NCBI GenBank assembly: GCA_023128035.1
Contig: JAGMES010000058.1
Location: 1-25,866, forward strand
Direction of reading: 5' to 3'
Origin: Halanaerobiales bacterium
Lineage (GTDB): Bacteria > Bacillota_F > Halanaerobiia > DY22613
DNA: 25,866 nucleotides
Shown here: in pieces, positions 1-10,787 of the stretch
How the letters are laid out: each line of letters opens with the position of its first letter
How positions within the stretch are numbered: the first letter of the stretch is position 1
Notes under the pieces: generated by a model
What the model saw: only the letters and a program-made list of their open reading frames with translations
Database searches by the model: none
What the model was told of the DNA's origin: nothing
Program-made: the position numbers and the translations under genes

Positions 1-3000
1 CCGTCTTTTCAATAGATATATAACTGCTCTGTTCTATATTTTTAATATCTTCTGCCAGTTCTCGAATAGTCGGCTTTTCAAAGACCTCTCTCAATGGAAT
101 CTCTACATTCATCTCTTTGAACACTCTAGCAGTAAACTGTGTCGCTCTTAAAGAATGACCACCAAGATCAAAGAAGTTATCATAAATACCTATCTTTTCT
201 ACTCCCAATATATCTGACCATATCTCTACTAACTTTGCTTCAACCAGGTTAGTAGGTGCTACATATACTGTTTCAATATTGATCTTACTCTGTGGATTAG
301 GCAAGGCTTTCCGATCTAACTTGCCATTTGGTGTCAATGGAAGTTCATCCAATTGAACGAAATAAGATGGAATCATATAATCAGGTAGCTCTTTTGATAA
401 ATAATTTCTTAATTTTGATACTGTTAACTCACTATCTGAAACAATATAGGCGCAGAGATATTGAGCACAGGCTTCATCTTCCCCTACGCTGACCACTGCT
501 TCTAAGATGTTTGGATGGGTTAATAATTGTTTCTCAATCTCTCCAACCTCTACTCTAAATCCTCTAATCTTAATTTGGTGATCAATTCTGCCAATAAATT
601 CCACTTTACCATCTGACAACCATCTCGCCAGATCACCTGTTTTATACAACCTTTCACCTAAACTCTCACTTTCATTAAGTGTAATAAACGGATTTGCTAT
701 AAATCTTTCCTCTGTAAGTTCTGGTCTATTTAAATAGCCTCTAGCCAATCCAACTCCAGAAAGACATAACTCCCCGATTACCCCTATAGGCTGTATCTGA
801 TCATTTCGATCAACAATATATACCTTCATATTGTTGATCGGTCTACCGATTACAGGTCTTTTTACAAAATCATTAATATCATTTTGATCGAACAGAATGC
901 TTAAACATCCGATAGTTGCTTCTGTTGGTCCATAATGATTCATAAATTGGATTTTGGGATACTTGCTTTGATAGACTTCTAAATCATTTACTCTGATTTT
1001 TTCTCCACCTAAGACAATTATTCTAAGTGATTGTAATTCATCATCAACCATAAAGTTAGGACTATTAATCATCATATTAAACATAGATGGAGTCACTTTA
1101 ATGAATGTAATCGAATTCTCGCCAAGATAATCGACCAGTAAGTTACCATCTTTGTATAAACTCTCAGCAACAATATGTAATGTTGCCCCACTAAGCAGTG
1201 AGGACCAGAATGCAGTATATCCTAAGTCAAAAGCATATGAAGAAAGCATGACAGAAGAATCTGCTTTTGTGATCTTTCCTTGCTTTGTAAACCAATTCAT
1301 ATAATTAGCTATAGATTGGTGTTCAATAGCAACACCTTTCGGTTTACCAGTTGAACCTGACGTGTAAATGATATAAGCTAGATTATTTGCAACAGCTCGC
1401 TCAGGATTGGTAGATTCACCGTTGTATGTAAAGGTATCTAAATCTAATTTTTCAATTTCAAGATCTTTTTGCAATCTGGATTGAGTTACTAAAATCTTTG
1501 TTCCACTGTCCTGAAGCATATACTTCATTCGTTCTGCAGGATATTCTGGATCAATTGGCAGATAAGCTCCTCCTGCCTTTAAAATACCCAGAATACCGAC
1601 TACCATCTCCACTGAACGATCGACCATTATTCCTACAGTTATATCTTTTTGAATACCTTTTTTAATCAAAATTTCTGCTAACTGGTTGGCTCTATCATTT
1701 AACTCACTAAAATTAAGTTGCTCATCTGTACAGACAATCGCTTGATGATCTGGCGTTCTTTCAACCTGCTCTTCAAACAATTGATGTATTGTTTTTTCTT
1801 TTGCGTACTCTATTGTCGTGTCATTAAACTCAGATAAAAGTTTTTGCTTTTCTTCTTCTCCAATCATTTCAATCTCTGAAATTGATAACTCAATGTTTTG
1901 AATCATCACATTAAGTATATTGATAAAATGTTTACTAATACGTTCTATTTCATCATCTTCAAAGAGATCAACATTATATGTGAATTTAAAGGAAGTTTTC
2001 TCATGACTGGCAACCAAAATCGTTATATCATAATTCGTTAATGAATAAACAGAATCAAAGTTGATTTCAAAACCAACATTCCCATATTCCATTGAGCCAA
2101 TTGGATAATTTTCATAGACAATGATTGTATTAAATAATGGTTGAGATTTATCTATATTACTTAAATGTTCGATATCAACCAGAGAGATATAATCATGCTC
2201 TCTAATTTCAACCAGTTTATTATTCACGTTGTTTAAAATTTCTCGTATATTGATATTTGTTATATTATTAAATAATATTGGAAGTGTATTGATAAATAAA
2301 CCCACAATATTTTCAACATCCTCTACCTCTCCAGGCCTTCCAGAAACCGTCATTCCAAAACAACTTTGCTCAGTATTATTATACTTCTGCAATAAAATTC
2401 CCCATGCTGTCTGAATCAACACATTTATTGTTATCTCATTCTTCTTGCAGAATTCATTGATTTCTGCTGTTTTTACTTGATCTAATCCTATTTCCATCGT
2501 TCTGGATTCTGTTATGGATTCTCCCCTTCTCTTGCGTTTATCAACTGGTAATAATGTCGGTTCTGCAAAATCTTTCAGATACTCTTGCCAAAATTGCAAA
2601 CCTATTCTCCTATTCTGCTTTTTCAACCACTCCAAATAATCTCCAAACTGGGCAACTGGTATAACTGGTAACTCCAGCTGATTTAGAAGAGAGTAATAGA
2701 TTTGCAGGAGGTTTTTAATTACAACTGGCCCGCTCCAGCCATCCATTAAGATATGGTGGAATGTCCAACATATAAAATATTTTTCAGCTGATAATTTTAA
2801 TAATGAGAGTCTATTTAATTTGCTCATTTTAAAATCAAATGGTCGATTTAGATCAGTATCTTTGAAGTTATTTATGTAATTACTTTGCTCATCAATATTT
2901 AACTCTGAAATATCTATTTCATATATTTCAACTTCTTTTTCTTCTAAAACGATTTGAACTGGACTTTTAGCTTCTTTCCACTTAAAATCTGTTCTAAATA

Positions 3001-6000
3001 TTTCATGTCGTTCCATGACCTCTTCCCAGGCTGCTTTAAATAAATTGATATCAATCTTTCCTTCAAGCCAGAAACAGGTCTGTTCACGATAATTTGTCCC
3101 TTCCTCATTTAACAGACTATGAAATAACATCCCCTCTTGCATTGGAGTCAGTGCATTAATCCGTAAGATGGTATTTACATCTTCATAGCTGTGAAAAAGA
3201 AGATCAAATCCATCAATATCAAATAAATTTTCTACACCATAATCTGAAGCTGTAACGTTTTGGTCTATTCTACTTGTACAATGGGTAATCAACTCAGATA
3301 ATTGCTCCAGATAGATAATTTTAAGCTTTTCAATCAAGCCTTCCTCGACATATTTCGCATTATAATCTACTCTGAGTTCCAATTTACCATTCAAAATCAT
3401 ACCATTAATCTCAATCAAACTAATATGACTATTATCATAATGGATGCTTCTTCCTGGATTTTCACTACAATTTGAGAGTAAACTTTCTTCGGTCTTTTCA
3501 ATAACACCATCTAGTTGTCCAAAATAATTAAATGATATTTCTGGATTTAATCTCTGTAACTTCTCATTTCCCTGCAAATATCTTGAAATTCCATAATTTA
3601 GACCCTTATTGGGAATCCTACGGAGTGTTTCTTTTACAGATTTAATTGTCTTTTCGATGGTAGTTTGTTTTTCTAAATAGACTGGATATTCGCTGGTGAA
3701 CCATCCAATTGTCCTCGATAGATCAAGTTCATCTATGATTTCTTCTCTACCATGTCCTTCCAGTGTTAATAATATATTATTACAATTCATTAATTCCGTC
3801 ATAGATAGAGTGAGGGCTGTTAGTAAGATATCATTGATCTCAGTATTATAAGCAAGATTGACTTTTGTTAATAATTTTTCTGTTAAATCTTGATCAACTT
3901 GAACCGTTACACCCTTAAAATCTCTAGAATGATTCTCTTCTACCTCCATCTTTGACAGAGATTTTACTTGTACAGGATTTATCTTTTCCCAATATGCGAT
4001 ATCAAGTATTTCTGTTTCAGCAAAATGATTCAGCTGATGACCCCATTCTAAAAAAGAAGTTGTTTTGAATGGAAGCTTATCCTGAAGTTTAGAACGATAT
4101 TGGTTCTCTAAATCCTCTAAAAGTATTCTCCAGGATACTCCATCAATCACTAGATGATGTACGATGATCAACAACCGTTTTCCATTATCGCCTAAATCAA
4201 AGAGAACTGCTTTAATCATCAAATCTGTTTCTAAATTCAGTTGATCTTGAATTTCCTCACTGATCTTAATGATCTTTTCTTTTTGCACTTCATACGAATC
4301 CCAGGCCAACTCAATCAATCCCAGCTCAAAATCAACCTCATCAAATCTTAGATTAAACTGCTGAACCTGCCCATTCTCAAAATTATACCCCATCCGTAAA
4401 GCATCATGATGTTCGATGATTTTCTTAAATACATCTTCTAGTAATTTCACATCCACATCTTCTCTTAAAGAAAAGAGATTTAACTGATTCCAATAATGTT
4501 GATGGCTAAACTGATGCTCAAAAAACCATCTCTGGATAGGTGTAAGTAAAACCTCTCCAGATACCTCTGCCTGAGATATAACTATTTTTTCCTTGTTATA
4601 ATCCACGTTCTTCAAGATCTGAGCAATGGTTTTATGTTTAAAGATTTCTTTTACTGGTATGTTCAGTCCATATTCATTAGCTCTAGCCAATATTTGCATC
4701 GCTTTAATAGAATCTCCACCCAATGCAAAGAAGTTATCATTGATCCCTATCGTAGAAACACCCAATACATCTGACCAAATTTGAGCCAGTGTTTTTTCAA
4801 CTTCACTCTCTGGTGCTACATATACTACTTCTATCATCATGCTCTCGACTACTTCAGGGAGAGCTTTCTGATCAATCTTACCATTAGAAGTCAATGGCAT
4901 CTTCTCTAGACTCACAAAATAAGTCGGAATCATATAATCAGGCAATTCTTTTGACAAAAATGATCTCAATTCTGCTACTTTTAATTCCCCATCTGAAACA
5001 AAATAAGCCGCTAAATATTTATTCTCTTCCTGATCACTCCGAGCGACGACCACAACTTCATTAACTGCATCATGACGCAATAATTGATTTTCTATCTCCC
5101 CTATTTCGATTCTATATCCTCTCACCTTAACTTGAGTATCCATTCTACCTACAAACTCTATATTGCTATCACCAAGCCATCTAGCCAGATCACCTGTTCT
5201 ATACATTCGCTCTTTGGTATAAGGATTTGTCACAAACTTTTCACCAGTCAATTCTGGTCTATTTAAGTAACCTCTCGCTAAAGTCACGCCTGATACGCAT
5301 AACTCTCCGACTACACCAGGCGGTACCAAATGATTGTTTTTATTGAGTATATAAACTTGTGTATTTAAAATCGGATTTCCAATTGGTACTGTTCTGTATG
5401 TACTCTCATCCTCCTGGCACTTCCAGGCAGATGCACAGATCGTCGTCTCTGTAGGCCCATAAGCATTGATATATTCTACGCTCTCTTTCCAGCGATTTAC
5501 TAACACAAAGTTCGTTGCCGAACCTGCTGTAACTATCTTTCGCAAAGATGCAACCTTTTTAGGACGTAAATTGGTTAAAAAAATTGGCGGTAAAGTTGCT
5601 ATGGTAATACCACTGGTATTTAAAAAATTCTCAAAACGCTCATGATCGTTGATCGTATCTTTTGTAATCAAATATAAAGTGGCGCCTGATAATAAGGCCA
5701 TATATGTTTCCCATACAGAAGCATCAAAAGCACAGGTCGCAAATTGAACGATTCTATCTTCTGCATTAACACCAAGACTCTCTTTAAAGAATTGACTCAA
5801 GTTTGCTATACCAATATGTTCTAAAAGAACCCCTTTTGGTTTACCTGTTGACCCTGAAGTATAGATAACATATGCTAAATCACTGGCATTATTGCTCAGT
5901 TCTAGATTAGAAGTATCACCAGTAAATAATTTTTCCTCTTCAAGATCTACGATCTCTCCTAAAAATGGAATTTGACCTTTTAAATGATGCTGAGTTAATA

Positions 6001-9000
6001 ACAGATTTGTCTGGCTATCATTTAGCATATAATTGATTCTTTCTGCTGGGTATGTTGGATCAATGGAGAGATAAGCTCCCCCTGCTTTTAAGATCGCCAT
6101 AATTCCAATAAACATTTCCAGTGATCTTTCAGCCATGATTCCTACGATTTGATTAGACTGTACACCTTTTTCACGTAAAAACCTTGCCAATTGATTTGCT
6201 TTGGCATTTAACTTTTCATAAGTTATTTGCTCCTTAGCAAAAACAACAGCAATTTGATTTGGGGTTTTACAAACCTGTTCTTCAAATAACTGAGAAATGG
6301 TTTGCTTTTCTGGATAATCTCCTCTTGTATTATTCCATTCAAATAATAGTTGTTCTTTCTCTTCTTCTGAGATGATCTCAATATCTGATACAGCTAATTC
6401 AGGTTCCTCGACAACCTGATAGATCACATTTTCCAAATGTCCGGCAAATCTTTCAATCGTCTCTTTTTTAAATAATTTTGTTCGATACTCCAAACTGCAT
6501 TGAATTCCCTCATCTGTCTTAACCGCATTTAAAGTCAGATCAAATTTTGCTATCCTATTTTTAAATTCATAAGGGTGCAATTTTAGATCTGAAACCATCA
6601 ATTCAGAAGAATCACTGTTTTGGAGGACAAACATGGTATCAAATAATGGATTTCTATTCAAATCCCTCTCCAAATCAAGTTTCTCAACTAACATTTCAAA
6701 CTGATAATCCTGATGCTCATACGCCTTTAAAGCATTTTCTTTGACTTCTGTTAAAAATTGAAGAACATTTTTCTCTCCAGTGGGTAAGTTTCTGAGAGCC
6801 AATGTATTGACAAACATTCCGATAACATTATCTAAATCTCCCTGAAATCTCCCCGAAATTGGAGAACCAACCACTATATCTTCCTGACCTGTATATTTTG
6901 ACAGTAGAATATTATAAGATGCTAACAAAACCATATACAATGTAGCACCATTTTGTGTAGCTAATTGATTTACTTTGGCAGTTAATTCATTGCTCAAAGT
7001 AAAGTTATAAGAAACCCCTGCAAAAGTCATCTCTACAGGTCTTAGATAGTCTGTAGGTAAGTTCAAAACAGGAATATCTCCTGCAAAGGTCTCCAACCAA
7101 TATTTTTCCTTTTTCTTGATCTCATCTGACTCAAAGAATTTATTTTGCCATTCTGAGAAATCCTTATATTGAATTCTTAACTCAGGAAGTTCATTGCCAG
7201 CATAGGATTGGATAAAATCATGAATAAAAATTTCCATAGAAAGTCCATCAGAGATAATATGATGTAGGTCAATCAAAAGTAAATGTTTATCTGAATATTT
7301 GACGAGACCCACCCTGAGCAATGGAGCTTTACTTAAATCAAAAGGCTGAATAAATTCATCTATCATTCGATCAAGTTCTTTCTCAGCGGTTGTTAGATAA
7401 ATCAGATTAAAATCTACATCTTTATGAATTCGCTGAACAGGTTCTCCATCAATCAGCTCAAATGATGTTCGCAATGACTCATGCCGCCCAATTAATTTAC
7501 GAAAAACAGATACAAACCGATCCTGATCTAGCTCACCCTCAATCACCAAAAAGCCTGGCATATTATAGGTAATACCCTGGCCTTCTAGTTGATTTAATAC
7601 ATAGAGTCGCTTTTGAGCAGAGGATACAGGGTACGTACTTGTGTACGCATCTTCTTTCTCCTCAACAACTTCTATATAGGAATAGATCGACTCATCGGTT
7701 CTTCTAATAAATTCAGCTAATTCTCTGACTGTTGGGGTTTTGAAAATCTCTCCTAATGAAATTTCTACATTTAAATCTTGATATATTTTGGTAGCTAAAG
7801 ATGCTGCTTTTAATGAATGACCACCTAATTCAAAGAAGTCATCATTAATCCCGATCTTTTCAACACCCAAAATTTCTTCCCATAACGCAACAAGGTTCTC
7901 TTCTGTTTCATTTTCAGGTGCTACATACTTAACCCCTGTACTGATACTTCCAGATGGCTCAGGTAATGCTTTACGATCTACTTTTCCATTTGAAGTCAAT
8001 GGTATTTGATCTAAAGAGATAAAATAAGATGGAATCATATAATCTGGTAATTCTTTTGCTAAATAACTTCTCAAATCAGCTATTCTGGGCTGCTGATCAG
8101 AAATGATGTATGCAGCTAAATAGTTATTTCCACTCTGATCTTTCTGGTCTATCACCACTACATCTTTTATTACTTCATGCTGTAACAACCTTTTTTCTAT
8201 CTCGCCTAATTCAATTCGAAAACCCCTTATCTTAACCTGACGGTCAATCCGTCCCAAATATTCCATATCTCCATTTGGTAAGCGTCTTCCTAAGTCTCCT
8301 GACCTATACATTCTCTCTTCAGGGAAATAAGGATTATAGACAAATTTTTCTTCGGTCAATTCAGGTCGGTTTAGATAACCTCGCGCTACCCCATCTCCAC
8401 CAACACATAATTCTCCTTGTACACCAATCGGAACTAACTTTTGATCCTGATTCATAATATATGTTGTCAAAGTTGGAATTGGCTTTCCGATATTGCTAAT
8501 ATTATTCTCGATCTCATAAGCAGTGATCTCTTTATAGGTAACATGTACAGTTGTTTCTGTGATCCCATACATATTGATCAATCTAGTCTCTGGATACTTT
8601 TGATTCCAATCCTTCAGCATAATTGGTTTTAACGCTTCACCACCAAAGATAACATATCTAATCGCAAGCTCTTTCTTATTACATTTCAATTCTTCAGCAA
8701 TCAAATTATAAAAAGCTGTCGGAGTTTGATTTAAAATTGTTACCTTTTCTTTTAGCAATATAGTCAAAAATTCTTGTGAATTTTGCGCTATTAGCTTTGA
8801 AATAATGATCAATTTGCCTCCATACAATAATGAACCATACATCTCCCATACTGTGAAATCAAAACAGTATGAATGGAAGAGTGTCCAGACATCAGTTTCT
8901 GTAAAGTCAAATTGAAATTTATCGTTGAACATCAATCTAATCAGATTATTATGTTCAACCATAACCCCTTTGGGCTTTCCTGTAGACCCAGAGGTATAAA

Positions 9001-10786
9001 TGATATATGCTAAGTCTGATGATTGATTTATATTTTCTAAATTTGAACAATCCTCTGCAAACATTTTTTCATCCATTAAATCAATGATCTCCCCAGAAAA
9101 ATGGTTCTGACCTGCTAGATGATTCTGAGTTAATAAAAATTGAGTCCTACTATCTTTTAACGTATAAACTATTCGATCTTCTGGATAATTCGGATCTATT
9201 GGCAGATAGACCCCACCTGCTTTCAATATCCCAATAATTCCGATTACCATTTCAAAAGAACGCTCAACGAGCATTCCCACTATCGTCTCTGCTTTAACAC
9301 CTTTTTCTCTCAAAACCCTAGCCAGTTGATTTGTTCTTTCATTCAACTCCCGATAACTCATTTCTTTATCTTTAAAAACCAAAGCTATGTTATCAGGCGT
9401 TCTAGTCACCTGTTTTTCAAACAATTGATGAATCGTCGTACCTTTTGGATAATCTGCTCTAGTATCATTCCAATCAAACAAAAGCTGTTGCTTCTCCTCT
9501 TTAGAGATCACCTCGATCTCCTCAATCTTCATCTCTGGGCTAGCAACAACTTCCTGAATGATATTACAAAAATGTTCTGCAAACTTCTCCATTGTTTCTT
9601 TTTTGAACAATCGAGTGGCATATTGTAAATTAAAACTGAATTTATTCTTTTTCTCCTGGCCTTCTAGGGTAATATCAAATTGAACCGTTCTGGTTTCAAA
9701 CTGATATGGAGAAAATTTTAAACCTTCGATCATAAGTTCATAGTTATTAATATTTTGAAAAACAAACATTGTATCAAAGAGTGGATTTCTACTCAGATCT
9801 CGTTTAAGATTAAGTTGATCAATTAACGTTTCAAACTGATAATCCTGATTTTTATAACCATTCAAGGCATTCTCTTTTACTTCTAAAAGGAAGTCAGAGA
9901 AGGATTTATCTTGAGCAGGAGTATTTCTCATAGCGATTGTGTTCACAAAAAATCCCACTGTATTTCTCAATTCAGCATGTTGTCGCCCTGCGATTGGGGT
10001 TCCAACGATAACATCATCTTGCTCCGAATATTTAGCCAATAAAACATTATACACAGCAAATAAAAACATAAATACTGTCATATCTTGTTTACGAGCCACT
10101 TCTTTCACTTTTAAAGCTAGTTCTTCTCCTAATTCAAAGTGAAAATTACTCCCTTCATAGCTCATCCGTTCTGGCCTATGATAGTCAGTCAGCATATTTA
10201 ATACTGGTAATTGACCATTAAAAACTTTCAACCAATAGTTTTCTTGTTCTTGAATCAACTCACTATTTAACAAATCATTTTGCCAAATGGCAAAATCTAC
10301 ATATTGAATTTCCACCTCAGGCAAATTTTTATTTAAATACAATTGAATCAATTCATTAATGATAATACCGTTTGAAAAACCATCAGTAATGATATGATCT
10401 ATATCAAAAAGAAAAAGATATTTACAATCTATCAATTTAATAAGTTCAGCTCTCATTAAGGGAGCTTTCGTTAAATCAAAGGGTTTGATAAATTCATAGA
10501 TTAGATCATCTATCTCTAATCCTTCAGCCTGGCTATAACTGATCGTAAAATCAACTTCCTCATAAACCACCTGTGTCACTTTACCATTATTAAACTGAAA
10601 AGCTGTCCGTAAAGCTTCATGTCTTTCAATCAATTTATAAAATGCATCCTGAAATCTTACCTTATCTAAATCCCCCTCTATAATCATTGCGTGTGGAAGA
10701 TTGTAGGCAGTATTTTTACCACTAAATTCTCTTAACATATAAAGTCTTTTTTGAGCAGATGAACACTCAAAACACTCAAATCCCAT
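1..10786 (-). CDS. Multimodular non-ribosomal peptide synthetase, C-A(Thr)-T / C-A(Phe)-T-E / C-A(Asp)-T, 3' end outside window
   Basis: This NRPS adds three amino acids to the chain delivered by the upstream PKS. The frame is open from an ATG at 10,786 to the left edge (3,595 codons, no stop). Module 1: condensation domain with D130-H131-IITDG, A domain with code D-F-W-N-I-G-M-V-H (first residue D643; matches threonine), carrier Ser991 in GGHS. Module 2: condensation HHIISDG (second His 1176), A code D-A-W-T-V-A-A-I-C (D1688; phenylalanine), carrier GGDS (Ser2026), then an epimerisation domain with HHLVIDG (His2211) and EGHGR, so the residue should become D-Phe. Module 3: condensation HHILMDG (His2678), A code D-L-T-K-V-G-H-I-G (D3187; aspartate), carrier Ser3545. 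Only about 50 residues follow that serine, so more modules or a release domain lie outside. The start is one base past the PKS stop, with an AGAGGGG ribosome-binding site inside the PKS end. The codes were aligned by hand to the GrsA positions. Confidence 0.95.
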   Translation of the reverse strand, partial: MGFECFECSSAQKRLYMLREFSGKNTAYNLPHAMIIEGDLDKVRFQDAFYKLIERHEALRTAFQFNNGKVTQVVYEEVDFTISYSQAEGLEIDDLIYEFIKPFDLTKAPLMRAELIKLIDCKYLFLFDIDHIITDGFSNGIIINELIQLYLNKNLPEVEIQYVDFAIWQNDLLNSELIQEQENYWLKVFNGQLPVLNMLTDYHRPERMSYEGSNFHFELGEELALKVKEVARKQDMTVFMFLFAVYNVLLAKYSEQDDVIVGTPIAGRQHAELRNTVGFFVNTIAMRNTPAQDKSFSDFLLEVKENALNGYKNQDYQFETLIDQLNLKRDLSRNPLFDTMFVFQNINNYELMIEGLKFSPYQFETRTVQFDITLEGQEKKNKFSFNLQYATRLFKKETMEKFAEHFCNIIQEVVASPEMKIEEIEVISKEEKQQLLFDWNDTRADYPKGTTIHQLFEKQVTRTPDNIALVFKDKEMSYRELNERTNQLARVLREKGVKAETIVGMLVERSFEMVIGIIGILKAGGVYLPIDPNYPEDRIVYTLKDSRTQFLLTQNHLAGQNHFSGEIIDLMDEKMFAEDCSNLENINQSSDLAYIIYTSGSTGKPKGVMVEHNNLIRLMFNDKFQFDFTETDVWTLFHSYCFDFTVWEMYGSLLYGGKLIIISKLIAQNSQEFLTILLKEKVTILNQTPTAFYNLIAEELKCNKKELAIRYVIFGGEALKPIMLKDWNQKYPETRLINMYGITETTVHVTYKEITAYEIENNISNIGKPIPTLTTYIMNQDQKLVPIGVQGELCVGGDGVARGYLNRPELTEEKFVYNPYFPEERMYRSGDLGRRLPNGDMEYLGRIDRQVKIRGFRIELGEIEKRLLQHEVIKDVVVIDQKDQSGNNYLAAYIISDQQPRIADLRSYLAKELPDYMIPSYFISLDQIPLTSNGKVDRKALPEPSGSISTGVKYVAPENETEENLVALWEEILGVEKIGINDDFFELGGHSLKAASLATKIYQDLNVEISLGEIFKTPTVRELAEFIRRTDESIYSYIEVVEEKEDAYTSTYPVSSAQKRLYVLNQLEGQGITYNMPGFLVIEGELDQDRFVSVFRKLIGRHESLRTSFELIDGEPVQRIHKDVDFNLIYLTTAEKELDRMIDEFIQPFDLSKAPLLRVGLVKYSDKHLLLIDLHHIISDGLSMEIFIHDFIQSYAGNELPELRIQYKDFSEWQNKFFESDEIKKKEKYWLETFAGDIPVLNLPTDYLRPVEMTFAGVSYNFTLSNELTAKVNQLATQNGATLYMVLLASYNILLSKYTGQEDIVVGSPISGRFQGDLDNVIGMFVNTLALRNLPTGEKNVLQFLTEVKENALKAYEHQDYQFEMLVEKLDLERDLNRNPLFDTMFVLQNSDSSELMVSDLKLHPYEFKNRIAKFDLTLNAVKTDEGIQCSLEYRTKLFKKETIERFAGHLENVIYQVVEEPELAVSDIEIISEEEKEQLLFEWNNTRGDYPEKQTISQLFEEQVCKTPNQIAVVFAKEQITYEKLNAKANQLARFLREKGVQSNQIVGIMAERSLEMFIGIMAILKAGGAYLSIDPTYPAERINYMLNDSQTNLLLTQHHLKGQIPFLGEIVDLEEEKLFTGDTSNLELSNNASDLAYVIYTSGSTGKPKGVLLEHIGIANLSQFFKESLGVNAEDRIVQFATCAFDASVWETYMALLSGATLYLITKDTINDHERFENFLNTSGITIATLPPIFLTNLRPKKVASLRKIVTAGSATNFVLVNRWKESVEYINAYGPTETTICASAWKCQEDESTYRTVPIGNPILNTQVYILNKNNHLVPPGVVGELCVSGVTLARGYLNRPELTGEKFVTNPYTKERMYRTGDLARWLGDSNIEFVGRMDTQVKVRGYRIEIGEIENQLLRHDAVNEVVVVARSDQEENKYLAAYFVSDGELKVAELRSFLSKELPDYMIPTYFVSLEKMPLTSNGKIDQKALPEVVESMMIEVVYVAPESEVEKTLAQIWSDVLGVSTIGINDNFFALGGDSIKAMQILARANEYGLNIPVKEIFKHKTIAQILKNVDYNKEKIVISQAEVSGEVLLTPIQRWFFEHQFSHQHYWNQLNLFSLREDVDVKLLEDVFKKIIEHHDALRMGYNFENGQVQQFNLRFDEVDFELGLIELAWDSYEVQKEKIIKISEEIQDQLNLETDLMIKAVLFDLGDNGKRLLIIVHHLVIDGVSWRILLEDLENQYRSKLQDKLPFKTTSFLEWGHQLNHFAETEILDIAYWEKINPVQVKSLSKMEVEENHSRDFKGVTVQVDQDLTEKLLTKVNLAYNTEINDILLTALTLSMTELMNCNNILLTLEGHGREEIIDELDLSRTIGWFTSEYPVYLEKQTTIEKTIKSVKETLRRIPNKGLNYGISRYLQGNEKLQRLNPEISFNYFGQLDGVIEKTEESLLSNCSENPGRSIHYDNSHISLIEINGMILNGKLELRVDYNAKYVEEGLIEKLKIIYLEQLSELITHCTSRIDQNVTASDYGVENLFDIDGFDLLFHSYEDVNTILRINALTPMQEGMLFHSLLNEEGTNYREQTCFWLEGKIDINLFKAAWEEVMERHEIFRTDFKWKEAKSPVQIVLEEKEVEIYEIDISELNIDEQSNYINNFKDTDLNRPFDFKMSKLNRLSLLKLSAEKYFICWTFHHILMDGWSGPVVIKNLLQIYYSLLNQLELPVIPVAQFGDYLEWLKKQNRRIGLQFWQEYLKDFAEPTLLPVDKRKRRGESITESRTMEIGLDQVKTAEINEFCKKNEITINVLIQTAWGILLQKYNNTEQSCFGMTVSGRPGEVEDVENIVGLFINTLPILFNNITNINIREILNNVNNKLVEIREHDYISLVDIEHLSNIDKSQPLFNTIIVYENYPIGSMEYGNVGFEINFDSVYSLTNYDITILVASHEKTSFKFTYNVDLFEDDEIERISKHFINILNVMIQNIELSISEIEMIGEEEKQKLLSEFNDTTIEYAKEKTIHQLFEEQVERTPDHQAIVCTDEQLNFSELNDRANQLAEILIKKGIQKDITVGIMVDRSVEMVVGILGILKAGGAYLPIDPEYPAERMKYMLQDSGTKILVTQSRLQKDLEIEKLDLDTFTYNGESTNPERAVANNLAYIIYTSGSTGKPKGVAIEHQSIANYMNWFTKQGKITKADSSVMLSSYAFDLGYTAFWSSLLSGATLHIVAESLYKDGNLLVDYLGENSITFIKVTPSMFNMMINSPNFMVDDELQSLRIIVLGGEKIRVNDLEVYQSKYPKIQFMNHYGPTEATIGCLSILFDQNDINDFVKRPVIGRPINNMKVYIVDRNDQIQPIGVIGELCLSGVGLARGYLNRPELTEERFIANPFITLNESESLGERLYKTGDLARWLSDGKVEFIGRIDHQIKIRGFRVEVGEIEKQLLTHPNILEAVVSVGEDEACAQYLCAYIVSDSELTVSKLRNYLSKELPDYMIPSYFVQLDELPLTPNGKLDRKALPNPQSKINIETVYVAPTNLVEAKLVEIWSDILGVEKIGIYDNFFDLGGHSLRATQFTARVFKEMNVEIPLREVFEKPTIRELAEDIKNIEQSSYISIEKT

Positions 10787-10787
10787 C

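Noticed and set aside
9326..9628. Plus-strand open frame of 100 codons
   Set aside because: It lies opposite the A domain of the large NRPS, has no recognisable motif and no ribosome-binding site. Antisense shadow, like the other plus-strand frames in 2,229-18,978.
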